From Scilla litardierei (taxonomy: Eukaryota; Streptophyta; Magnoliopsida; Asparagales; Asparagaceae): DNA of 64,000 nucleotides. The notes below the pieces were generated by a model. That model was given only the letters and a program-made list of their open reading frames with translations, had not been told where the DNA came from and made no database searches. Of the stretch, positions 55,080-64,000 are shown piece by piece. Within the stretch, counting starts at the first letter, position 1, and each line of letters begins with the position of its first letter. The translations under genes were made by a program, and so were the position numbers. The DNA lies in contig CM061142.1 in NCBI GenBank assembly GCA_030789695.1, positions 157,762,714-157,826,713 of the forward strand. The letters run 5' to 3'.

Positions 55080-55095
55080 CTGTAAGAAAAATAAA
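55080..55095 (-). other. Likely 3' splice site of a 5' UTR intron
   Basis: Ten bases before the ATG the minus strand reads a T-rich tract ending TTTTTCTTACAG. This suggests that the 5' UTR begins in an upstream exon, possibly beyond the gypsy element at 56155-62101. Confidence 0.55.
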
Positions 55096-56149
55096 TAAAT
55101 AAAAGTGATTAAGTGAATGGTATCAATTAGTTGCCCTAAGACCTTGCAAAAGGTGGGGTAACTATCAAAAATTCAATAACAGATTATATATTCGGCAAAG
55201 AAAACAAAAATGGAGGGGCAAGAAGGGCACTTCCATAGCGGTATCACATTCTGCATCTCAGCTAACTGAAATGGACTATATGACCATATTACACCTATTT
55301 CCACTTATTCCATTAGGCATGATCAACAACAGAAAATACAGTCATGACGTGAGCCATGAGACACCCAGATTTAATCATGGAGTACAACAAGACCTCATGA
55401 TTTTAAATGATCTGAATAAAAGTCGTAGCCTGTACTTGAACATGTTCCAACTCTTTTTAACTGGAACCAGGCCTCAGGGGCAAATGTTCTGGATGTTGTA
55501 TAAGACTGCTAAACCTGATCGATAGCTAATAAACATGGACAAAGTCTTGTAACTGTTTGACACATCTTGCGCAATAGTAGTTACCTTGAAGCAATCAACA
55601 TTTGTTAGGCACATCAGAGACAATTCATAATAAAAAGAGAAATTCAAAGAAGTCCATGACAGAAACACCAACGCCATGCCCAAGCCCTGACTGAAATACA
55701 AATAATATCATCTACAACGGGTCGAATAACAATCACAAGGTGCCCCCAAACAACAATCGAGCGTATAACAGAATCATATTCTTCTGTTTGATAGGTGACT
55801 TCCCAGTGTCATTTTATGGTTCACATTGATTGATTTCAAAATTGAAGGAGATACCTAGGTTTTTGTTTTGTATTTCTTTCTGCTTGTAATAAAACATACT
55901 TTAATCAAAAGGACCATAATGCACATTTTATTTTCAGATAAGCTATACTATGGGAGAGGTTTGACATGCTGCACATCACCATATACCCTTCCATGACCGA
56001 AAAAGAAAGGAAAAAAAACAGAAAAACAAAAAAGAATATGAAGAAGTGACTTAATGGCCCGAACACCCTTCAGTTTCTCATGACTGTACAACGGAAGTTC
56101 TATATTGCGTATAATAACCCACCTGTCAATAAGTTTCCCTTTATTATGT
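55096..56149. other. Upstream region or 5' UTR intron of PHL7-like gene
   Basis: About 1 kb with no recognisable gene or repeat before the gypsy target duplication at 56150. Confidence 0.5.
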
Positions 56150-56154
56150 GTATC

Positions 56155-56524
56155 TGATACGATCCGGTAGATCGATCGATCAAATCAAATTTAAAAGTGG
56201 AAAAATATGAAAAAGGTGGAATTTTTATAAGATTGTAATGAAGAACAAAGATAGTTGGATCTCTTTGAAGAGGAGATCCTCTATCCTAGCTTTTAATTGA
56301 ACGGAATAAAAGCCTAAATCACCTTCACAATATACCTAGTTGTTCTTCACAAATAAGCATGGAAAAGAGAAGACGGCTAGCCCTAGATTAAATAGAAGAG
56401 GAGAGGAATTACTAATCTAGTCTAGTCTGAAAAGACTAGAATATCCCTGAGCTCACTAAGCGGTGTCCACACGTCTTCTGCGTCGGAAGTCACCAAAGGG
56501 GGTGCGGTTGGTGCGTCCGTATCA
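56155..56524 (-). repeat. 3' LTR of gypsy element
   Basis: 370 bp; matches 61739-62101, with an extra ATAAAA near 56305. Confidence 0.92.
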
Positions 56525-57212
56525 ATACCCCCCTAAAACCCCACCTTGTCCTCAAGGTGGAAGTCTGAGAACTGCTCATGTCCATGTCCTCAGTCAATGT
56601 GGGTGGTAGCGTGGGCGCCGCAACATGCTCTCCAATGGCCCTTCGTAACTGTGACACATGGAACACCTGGTGGATCGTCGACGTAGGAGGCAGTCTCAAC
56701 CTGTATGCGACCTGACCAATCTTGGCTTCTATCTCATAGGGTCCGTAGTACCGGGCCACCAGCTTCTCATTCCTTCTCCTGGCCAATGACTTCTGCCGGT
56801 AGGGTCTCAACTTCAAATACACCATATCCCCCTCCTGGAAGTGTACATCCCGACGATGCCCATCAGCTCTAAACGTCATCACTTGTTACGCCCTCAGTAG
56901 GTGTTTCTTCAGCTCCTCCAACAGACTATCACTCTCCTCCATGTACTCCTCCACCTGTGACACCGGAGTCTGAATGTCCCCAAAACGTAGCAAAGAGGGC
57001 GGATCACGCCCGTACAGAACCCGAAATGGCGTCGTACCCGCTGCTGAATGGTACGAAGTGTTGTACCAATACTCAACCCATGCTAACCACCTGTGCCACT
57101 GCCGAGGCGTCTCTGAAGCAAAACACCACAGATAGGTCTATATGCTACGGTTCACCACCTCTGTCTGGTCGTCCGTCTGAGGGTGGTAGGTCGCACTCTT
57201 CTTTAACATTGT
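56490..57212 (-). pseudogene. Gypsy integrase C-terminal region
   Basis: The frame 56490-56882 holds the GPY/F-type module: [32 protein letters not shown]. Just before it (57000-57110) the minus strand reads WVEYWYNTSYHSA, which carries the third catalytic residue (Glu) of integrase. A full chromodomain is not visible after VFHVSQLR. It is separated from the integrase core by stop/frame changes. Confidence 0.85.
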
Positions 57213-57830
57213 TCACTGGATCCTGAACAGCTCCTTCCATAACCCACTCAGGAATACCTGATCTCTATCCGTCATTATAAACTTAGGCACTCCATGCAGT
57301 CGTATCACTTTCTGAGTGAACGTGTTTGCCACCGAAACTGCTGTGTAAGTATGCTTCAAAGGGATGAAATGAGCATACTTACTCAGCATATCCACCATCA
57401 CGAATATCACCGTAAACACATCTGATCTTGGCAGCCCATAGATGAAATCCATCGTGACCTCCTCCCATACCTGCTCAGGTAGGGCCAGCGGCTGCAACAA
57501 CCCCGCGGGTGCCATAGCCATGTACTTATGACGCTGGCAGACGTCACAAGCTGTCACCAAACGAGCTATCATCTTCCTCATTCCTGACCAATACACCTCC
57601 CGAGCCATCCTCATATAAGTCTGTTGCACCCATAAGTGGCCACCCACCACGGAACTATGAAACTCCTGAAACAAGACTAGTATGAATGTGAACGTCGGCG
57701 GTAACACCAACCTGTCCTGGTACAGTAGCATCCGTCCCTCCCTTGAGTACCCCTTCGGCCGTCCTGCTCCGCTCTGTAATGACTCTCGGATCTTCCTCAA
57801 CTCGGGGTCATCCTCCGCCTCCTGTATCAT
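57213..57830 (-). pseudogene. Gypsy integrase (zinc finger and catalytic core)
   Basis: The 205-residue open frame includes an H...H / C..C zinc finger (FHSSVVGGHL..., CDVCQRHK) and core Asp residues in VTMDFIYGLP and IMTDRDQVF. It joins the cDNA to host DNA. The frame breaks before the last catalytic Glu. Confidence 0.92.
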
Positions 57831-58176
57831 CGGCTCCTACTCTAACCATATAGGTAAAGATAGAGCTCTCACACTAATGTCCTCCCCTCTGCGTGACAAG
57901 GCATACGCCGCCTTATTCTCCAACCATGGTCTGTACTCAATAGTACCCACTAGCTTGGACAGCCACCTCTGCTGCTCCTCCGTGACCAACCACTGCTCCA
58001 AAAATACTTAAGACTACGCTAGTCTGTCCTGACCACAAAATCCCTCCCCAGCAGATACGGCCGCCACTTCTGAACCGTCAAGACAATCGCCATAAGTTCC
58101 CGCTCATACACAGACTTCAGTCGTGCTCTGGCTGATAGCACCTGACTGAAATAAGCTACTGGTCGTCCTTCCTGCA

Positions 58177-58524
58177 TCAATAATGCCCCCAAGACATACC
58201 CGACGGATCTATCTCCACCACAAACTGTACACTGAAATCCAGTAGAGCCAGAACCGGTGTTGTGGTCATCGCTACCTTCAAGACCTCAAACGCCTTGGTC
58301 GCTTCCTCCCCCCAACTGAACACATTCTTCTTCAACTGTTCGGTAAGGGGCCAAGCTATGGTGATATACCCCTTCACGAACTTTCTATAATATCCTGTCA
58401 GCCCAAGAAAGCCCCGCAACGCCCTCAATGTCGTAGGCAGCGGCCAGTCTAACATCGCCTCTATCTTCGATCTATCAGCTGCCACACCTGCCTCAGAAAC
58501 TACGTGCCCCAGATACTCGATCAT
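58177..58524 (-). pseudogene. Gypsy RT/RNase H connection region
   Basis: The frame has YLGHVVSEAGV, LRGFLGLTGYYRKFVKGY, FSWGEEATKAFEVLK and VEIDPSGMSWG. The last is a weakened form of the usual ..D.S..G.GA.L RNase H start, and the frame stops there. The rest of RNase H (57831-58176) is broken. Confidence 0.88.
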
Positions 58525-58527
58525 CAG

Positions 58528-59628
58528 CTACCCAAACTGGCACTTCTTCTGGTTCGCATACAGCTGATGCGCCATCAACTCCTGGAAGGCCAACTCCAAG
58601 TGCCCAAGGTGCTCTGTCATAGTCCTGCTGTAGATGCGTATGTCGTCGAAGAACATCAATATGAACCTCCTTAAGAATGGCTGGAACACCTTGTTCATCA
58701 AGGCCTGAAAGGTAGATGGAGCATTGGTCAAGCCGAAAGGCATGACCAAGAACTCATAATGCCCCTCGTGTGTGCGAAACGTCGTCTTCGACACATCCTC
58801 TGGACTCATCAGTATCTGGTGGTATCCCGATCTCAAATCGATCTTCGAAAAGACCGATGCCCCGTGAAGCTCATCCAACAACTCATCGATCACTAAAATA
58901 GGAAACTTGTCAGGAACAGTTTCCTTATTCAGTGCACGGTAGTTAACACAGAAACGCCAGCTCCCGTCCTTCTTCTTCACTATTAACACGGGGCTAGAGA
59001 ATGGGCTAACACTGGGCTGGATCACCCCCGCCTGCATCATATCGCGCACCATCCGCTCTATCTCGTCCTTCTGCACATGCGGATACCGATAGGGTCGTAC
59101 ACTCACTGGTGCTGCTCCCTCACGCAACACTATCGTGTGCTCGTGTCCCCGTACTGGCAGTAATCCCTGCGGATCCTGAAAGACCTCCTGATACCGCTCT
59201 ATAAGCTGCTCCACCTCTGCTGGGGTCTCCTCCTGTGGTGCCTCACCCTCAGTCACCGTACCTCGGCACTCCACCAAGAACCCCTCTCCTGATCTCTGCA
59301 GGGTGCGTGCTATGGCTTTGAAAGCCACTAAGGAAAAACAAAAGCTAGGATCTCCTGTCAAAACCAACGTGCGGTCCCCCTCCTGGAACTCCATCATGAG
59401 CTGTTTCCATTTCACCTTGACCTCTCCCAACCCCTTCAGCCACTGCACACCCAAAATCACATCAACATTGCCCAACTCTAGGGGCAAGAAATCCTCCATG
59501 ATCTGCACGCCCTGCAAGGTCAAACATAGTCCCTTGCACATCACACTGCTCTCCTCCATCCTCCATGTACCTAGCAGGACCGTGAACTTCTCTAAGGTGC
59601 TCAGCCGCAACCCATGAAGATCCACCAA
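58528..59628 (-). pseudogene. Gypsy protease-end and reverse transcriptase
   Basis: 366-residue open frame. Residues ~50-70 are the protease end (DVILGVQWL). RT motifs follow: AGVIQPSVSPFSSPV, KKKDGSWRFCVNYR, FSKIDLRSGYHQI, MPFGLTNAPSTFQ and the catalytic FFDDIRIYS. The usual pattern is F.DDIL.YS, so Leu is Arg here. It is the longest intact part of the element. Confidence 0.93.
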
Positions 59629-60128
59629 CTGTCTAAAATGAAGTTGTGGGTGGCCCCACTGTCTATGAGTACCGTCACTGCAGTGTCGTCCAACCGTTCC
59701 GACAACTTCATGGTATGGTTCGGTGTGAACCCTACCACGGAGTTCAAGGATACATCTGCTACATCCAAATGAGACTTCTCCTCCTCCACGACCTCCTCGG
59801 TCTCATACTCCTTACCAACATAACCATCATCATCCGGCACAATAGTGATCTGCAGCAGCTGGCTCGTGCAAAGGTGACTGGGGGTAAACCGCTCATCACA
59901 GCGAAAACACGGCCCCTTCGCTCTCTTCCCCCGTACCTCTGCCTCTGTCAGTCGTCGTCCCAATGTCGCTGGGCGTGCCTCTCCTCTAGGCTTAGGTGCT
60001 CCTGTAGGGGCCCTCGGTGCTGCTGCTGGTGCTGGGCTGGAATTTTGGGTCCCCCAAGCTCCTCGTATCATCCTCTCCTCCGCATGCTTCTCCTCCGCCT
60101 TGTAGGCCAAGCGAAGGACATCCTCCAA
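59601..60128 (-). pseudogene. Gypsy gag zinc knuckle and protease
   Basis: The frame has a CCHC-like knuckle CFRCDERFTPSHLC, an acidic linker, FTPNHTMKLS and the aspartic protease site VLIDSGATHNFI, then leaves the frame. The same knuckle type is in the gag-only element at 31730-34463. Confidence 0.92.
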
Positions 60129-61712
60129 GGTCCCCGACTCTGCATCCGTAACTCCGCCCGTATAGAGGGCTTCAACCCCCTTATGAAGTTCCCAATCATA
60201 ACCTCATTCGTCACCCTCTTCACCCTGCTGTTCAGCATCTTAAACTTCCCCACATAGTCTCTCACCGTCCCCTCCTGCCTCAGGGCTGACAGATGCTCAT
60301 AGAAGTCTCCCCCGTGGTCTCCTGAAATCGATCAACGATCTGTGCTGACAGCTCCTCCCAAGTGCGAAAAGGGGTCCGCGCCACTTTCGACCGGTACCAT
60401 GCCAAGGCCTTGCCCTAGAAATAGATACCGATGGCTCTCAAGACCTCATCCTCCGTCAACCTCATCACTTGAAAGTAGCGCTCCGCCCGGTAGATCCAAC
60501 TATCAGGATCTGTGCCATCAAATATTAGTATCTGTAGCTTTATCAGTCAGCGATCCGCATTAATGTCACCCTGTTGCCCACATCTCTGCCACGACCACCA
60601 CCTCAGACCACATCTCCACCCCGTGCCTCCATCGGTCCTCCATTACCCCCTCCGTACAGCTCCTTAGGCCACCCAGGCCTCTCTAGAGCCTCGGTCTGGT
60701 AATAATACCCTGAAAACTCCGGTGGTCGCGCAAAAGTAGGCCCTCCTGCCCCTCCGTACTGCTAGGTAGGCGCTGTCCGGCCTTCCAAATAGCCCCCAGA
60801 CCTTGTCCACGTCCCGGGAAGCCCTCAAAAGCCTGTCTAGGGTCAACCGCTGGCCTCGGCCCCTCTGGAAAAGTCTCTGGTCTCCAGAATTGACCCGCAG
60901 GGGCCCCGATGGTGGCGCCCCGGGCCCATCCTTCTCCTCCGTGCCCTGACGCCCCACTCGGTAAGGGGGCGAACCCTGCAACTCCCCCAAAGCCCCCTGC
61001 CATGTTCGCCGCCCCCAGAGGGGCGCCCATGCCGCCGCACCCCCGATAGGGGGCGCCGATCCCCCAGAACCCCCGCAAGGGGGTGCCGATGTCGCATGCC
61101 CCGAAGGGCCTGCCGATGTTGTTGCAGGCCCCGAGGGGCCTGCCGAGGCTACCGCAGGCCCAGATGGGCATGTCGATGCTGGCGCAGGCTCGGATGGGCC
61201 TGCCGAAGCTTCTGCAGGTCCGAATGGGCCTGCCGCCTGGAAAACAAGCCCGGGTGGGCCTGTCAATGGCCGAACAGGCCCGGGAGGGCTTGCCGAGGCT
61301 GCGGCAACCCCTATGGCCTGTCGCAGCCGTTGCAGCCCCCAACTGGCCTTGGTTCGCTGATTCGAGCGTGGAATCGCCTTGATTCTCCTCCCATTGGATC
61401 CCCTTGCCCGGATCTCCTCCTTTCCCGGCCGTTAGGATTTGCAATCATCGCCGGAATTGACGACGTGGTTTCTCTTAAAAATTTCAGATCCGACGTGGCT
61501 TCCTTTAACCCTTGGAGATCACGACTTGTCTGCGCGGCCTCCCTCCTCATGGCCCGAAGTTCACTCTGGATGTCTTCTTGCGAGTGGACGTGATCCTTGA
61601 TTGAATCCCCCATAGTTGTATTCAACCCTTCAATCTCCCAATTGAGATCTTCGCGGAGCCCTTGAATCTTCTCTTCCATCAGATCCGTCTTCCCTCTCAT
61701 ACACGTCGCCAT
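60068..61712 (-). pseudogene. Gypsy gag (frameshifted)
   Basis: A coiled N-terminal leader (61311-61712: LMEEKIQGLREDLNWEIEG) runs into a Gly/Arg/Pro 10-residue repeat region (60683-61444). The capsid segment is at 60260-60480 (ALAWYRSK, WEELSAQIVDRFQE) and YVGKFKMLNSRV...FIRGLKPSIR at 60068-60265. At least two frame changes are needed to read through. Confidence 0.85.
61075..61335 (-). repeat. 30-bp tandem repeat in gag
   Basis: About eight degenerate units of the form GGGCCTGCCGA...GCAGGCCC, each 30 bp, encoding a minus-strand decapeptide repeat of the type GRPxxACxxx. Confidence 0.9.
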
Positions 61713-61738
61713 CAGATCTCACTCCTCGGATACCAATT

Positions 61739-62101
61739 TGATACGATCTGGTAGATCTATCAATCAAATCAGATTTAAAAGTGGAAAAATATGAAAAATG
61801 TGGAATTTTTATAAAATTGTACTGAAGAACAAAGATAGTTGGATCTCTTTGAAGAGGAGATCCTCTCTCCTAACTTTTAATTGAACGGAGCCTAAATCAC
61901 CTTCACAAGATATCTAGCTGTTCTTCACAAATAAGCATGAAAAAGAGAAGACGGCTAGCCCTAGATTAAATAGAAAAGGAGGGGAATTACTAATCTAGTC
62001 TGAAAAGACTAGAATACCCCTGAGCTCACTAAGCGGTGTCCCCACGTCTTCTGCGCCGGAAGTAAGTCACCAAAGGGGGTGCTGTTGGTTCGTCTATATC
62101 A
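61739..62101 (-). repeat. 5' LTR of gypsy element
   Basis: 363 bp; begins TGATACGATCTGG next to the primer-binding site and ends TATATCA before the GTATC duplication. Confidence 0.92.
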
Positions 62102-62106
62102 GTATC

Positions 62107-63672
62107 CTATTTATATGAATTGCACTCCTGTACTGGGAATAACCTAAGGTCACAAATGTTCAATACATGTCACTTTGTGGTAACCCTCTAAACAACATAG
62201 GCAAATATATCTAAGTGTGACACTTCCACTTTTTGAAACCAATTAAAGGGAAATTTAATTATTGTTTTGTGATCTTCCTATAAAATTGAAACGTTGTATG
62301 TTACAATAAAGTTCTGCGGCACATGCAATCATATATTTCTATATCTAGTCTATGTGCATATTATCATGTGTTGTTTTTTGTATCATGCTTTTTTAAAGAT
62401 TTTTCCCTGTGTCAGCATCACACATCCATGTTGCCATATCAGTGTTGTGTTGGATCCATGTCCCATCTTGTGGTTCCAATGTTAGGTTGTACCCTATATC
62501 CCATACCAGTACCCATGCTTCCTAGGTAGGATTGCTCTAAAGTACCAGCAATTCAAGAGCAACATACATAGTCCTTTCTCATTCCAGAAGCTAAGGCCAT
62601 GCAATTTGAGTTCATAAAGTGTGAGGCCCTGATCTTAGGATCAAAGCTTCTACAGCTCAGTTTCCCCGTGGTTGTATATTGAATGGTACCTTGAGTGGTA
62701 ACTATTAACATGGCTTGTTTAGTTTGGTCTGCATATACTAAATACATTTTTGCCTAGCATCTTTGAGTGAGTGAAAAGGCTGGAATTAGCGGGATGCATG
62801 CAGTATTTTGCCGCAAGGAACGAGGTTTCGGCCATTTCATTTCGGTTTCAAAGTGGAATACAAAAGTATTGACCATTTTCTGAAACTAGTTGGTTTTGAT
62901 TAATTTCAGTCGAAACATCACTTCTTACAATTAAAATATGAATTTGAGTTTAAATTCACGAACCTATTTGAATCATGTACATAAAAATTATTCATTAAAA
63001 TTCTAGAAAGTACAAAAATTCTAATACATTCTTGAAATTCTAAAAATGATATTATAAAAAATTCAAAAATTCATTATTCTTAAAAAAATTATTATAAATA
63101 CATTGTTATACAAATATATGCATATAAATGCATTGTTCACATTATAATTAGTATCACATACTTTATTTATCGTACTATGTCATTGCATGTTTTTTCACTA
63201 CTATGTATCACCATTCTGTTTTAAATAATGCTATCTATACACATCTATGCTGCATATATAGAGTCATGTTACACTTCATATTCTTATCACGTCATGTATT
63301 ATCAGTGCTATTTTACCATGCATTTTATGTCGTATGTCATTTCTCTTGTTGGGAAAACTTACATACATGCTGTCTTGCTAACAAATATTTCTTTTTATGC
63401 TTATTATTGTTCTTCTTGGAAATACTTGTTACGTGCGGAGATTTCTCATCAGACATGTATTATAGGATAAGCCTTTACTGCAAGATAGAAGATAGATTCT
63501 CATTTCTGTTCCATTCCATACTATCACATCCTTCTATCTTGTCAGTCTTTTCATGCTTTTCTTGTTATCATACTTGCTATCATGTTTACTTGTTAATCTT
63601 AGGCGGTGTATAATAGTATTATAGTTGCTCATAATTATTTAGAAGCAGATGCTTATCGTATTTAAATCGAGA
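62107..63672. other. Upstream non-coding region, with a hAT-like fragment from 62814
   Basis: No gene recognised. From 62814, CAAGGAACGAGGTTTCGGCC and a following CATTTCGGTTTC resemble the left end of the hAT-like family at 46046. No right end was found. A very AT-rich tract follows (62930-63180). Confidence 0.45.
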
Positions 63673-63977
63673 TGGTGAATCGAAAAGGAAACTTTACGGT
63701 TTTGGTGGAAAAAATTTAGGGTTTTGGTATAAAGATATGATTTTTATTAATTTGAGAGGAGGTCTGCTTGCCTAACTTTGATTCGAGATAAAGCTTAACT
63801 CTCCCAAGATCTACTCTAGTCTACTCCTAATCTCTTTCCTATTTACTTAATTTCAACATGATTCCCAAGTCTTAACCCCTCCTCATATATATATTGGACT
63901 GACTTGTCCATAATTACAAAATGCCCCCCCATAAAGCCCAAAATTACAAGTTTGTCCCTACCCTCCCAAATCTAACA
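63673..63977 (-). repeat. LTR of a further gypsy-type element running out of the window
   Basis: TGGTGAATCG...TCTAACA with the same internal landmarks as the other gypsy LTRs here: TTTTTATTAAT, TATATATATTGG, AAAATTACAAGTTTGTCCC. It is followed by CTCCGCCCACAAAGAACC, which parallels the sequence after the LTR at 32148 (CACCGCTCGCGAAGAACC). Confidence 0.55.
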
Positions 63978-64000
63978 TAACTCCGCCCACAAAGAACCTC

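Larger units (their letters stand above)
56155..62101 (-). mobile_element. Structurally complete Ty3/gypsy element, TSD GTATC
   Basis: LTRs 56155-56524 and 61739-62101 (TGATACGATC...TATCA), flanked by perfect GTATC repeats (56150-56154 and 62102-62106). A primer-binding-like TTGGTATCCGAGG sits at 61725-61737 and a polypurine tract GGTTTTAGGGGGG at 56525-56540, both showing minus orientation. Domains follow in the gypsy order gag, protease, RT, RNase H, integrase, C-terminal segment. Frame breaks in gag, RNase H and integrase show it is inactive. The LTRs carry scattered substitutions and small indels, so it is older than the copia element at 43935. Confidence 0.93.

Noticed and set aside
59646..60257. 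203-codon + strand frame
   Set aside because: Antisense to the gypsy gag/protease coding region.
1..64000. tRNA, rRNA or known ncRNA genes
   Set aside because: No cloverleaf with conserved A/B boxes or rRNA core sequence was recognised by eye; a covariance-model scan would be needed to exclude small ones.

Overview
The window is nuclear DNA of a flowering plant. It has spliced genes with plant-type exons, many LTR retrotransposons (Ty3/gypsy and Ty1/copia), hAT and MITE elements, and no bacterial or organellar gene organisation. The species cannot be read from it. Very long, transposon-filled introns fit a lineage with a large genome (for example a magnoliid, Nelumbo-like or other early-diverging lineage), but that is inference.

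Only two host genes are supported. (1) The 3' part of an EF-hand calcium-binding protein gene of the CML21/CML22 type lies on the + strand (exons 5152-5348, 7583-7757, 8081-8187); its first exons are outside the window. (2) A complete coding sequence for a MYB-CC (GARP) transcription factor of the PHR1-LIKE 7 type lies on the - strand. It has six coding exons between 55070 and 9265 that join in frame into a 341-residue protein. Its coding sequence is about 1 kb, but the gene spans 45.8 kb because intron 4 is 33.4 kb and intron 5 is 8.3 kb. The two genes converge, with stop codons about 1.08 kb apart.

Layout. 1-4150: hAT-like end and a decayed - strand gypsy element, probably inside an upstream intron of the EF-hand gene. 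5152-8187: EF-hand gene. 9265-9825: last PHL7-like exon. 9826-18095: intron 5, with a MITE, a LINE fragment and a non-autonomous gypsy element. 18096-18165: exon 5. 18166-51559: intron 4, containing in order a copia fragment, a gypsy element split by a solo LTR, a 155-bp tandem array, a second non-autonomous gypsy element (TSD GTTTA), a non-autonomous hAT element, a SIRE-like LTR, a short tandem LTR pair, a palindromic array, a TRIM element split by another solo LTR (TSD GTGTC), and a 7.5-kb copia element (TSD GGCAT). 51560-52150: exons 4, 3 and 2, with a foldback MITE in intron 3. 54854-55070: first coding exon. 56155-62101: a structurally complete but mutated gypsy element (TSD GTATC). 62102-64000: intergenic or 5' sequence ending in the LTR of a further element.

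The most unusual items are the 33-kb and GC-AG introns of the PHL7-like gene, the copia element at 43935-51427 whose gag-pol is replaced by non-retroviral DNA with a possible captured host exon, a 15-nt self-complementarity between that element's LTR and its expected primer-binding site, and a 30-bp (10-residue) repeat shared by the gag leaders of four separate gypsy elements.
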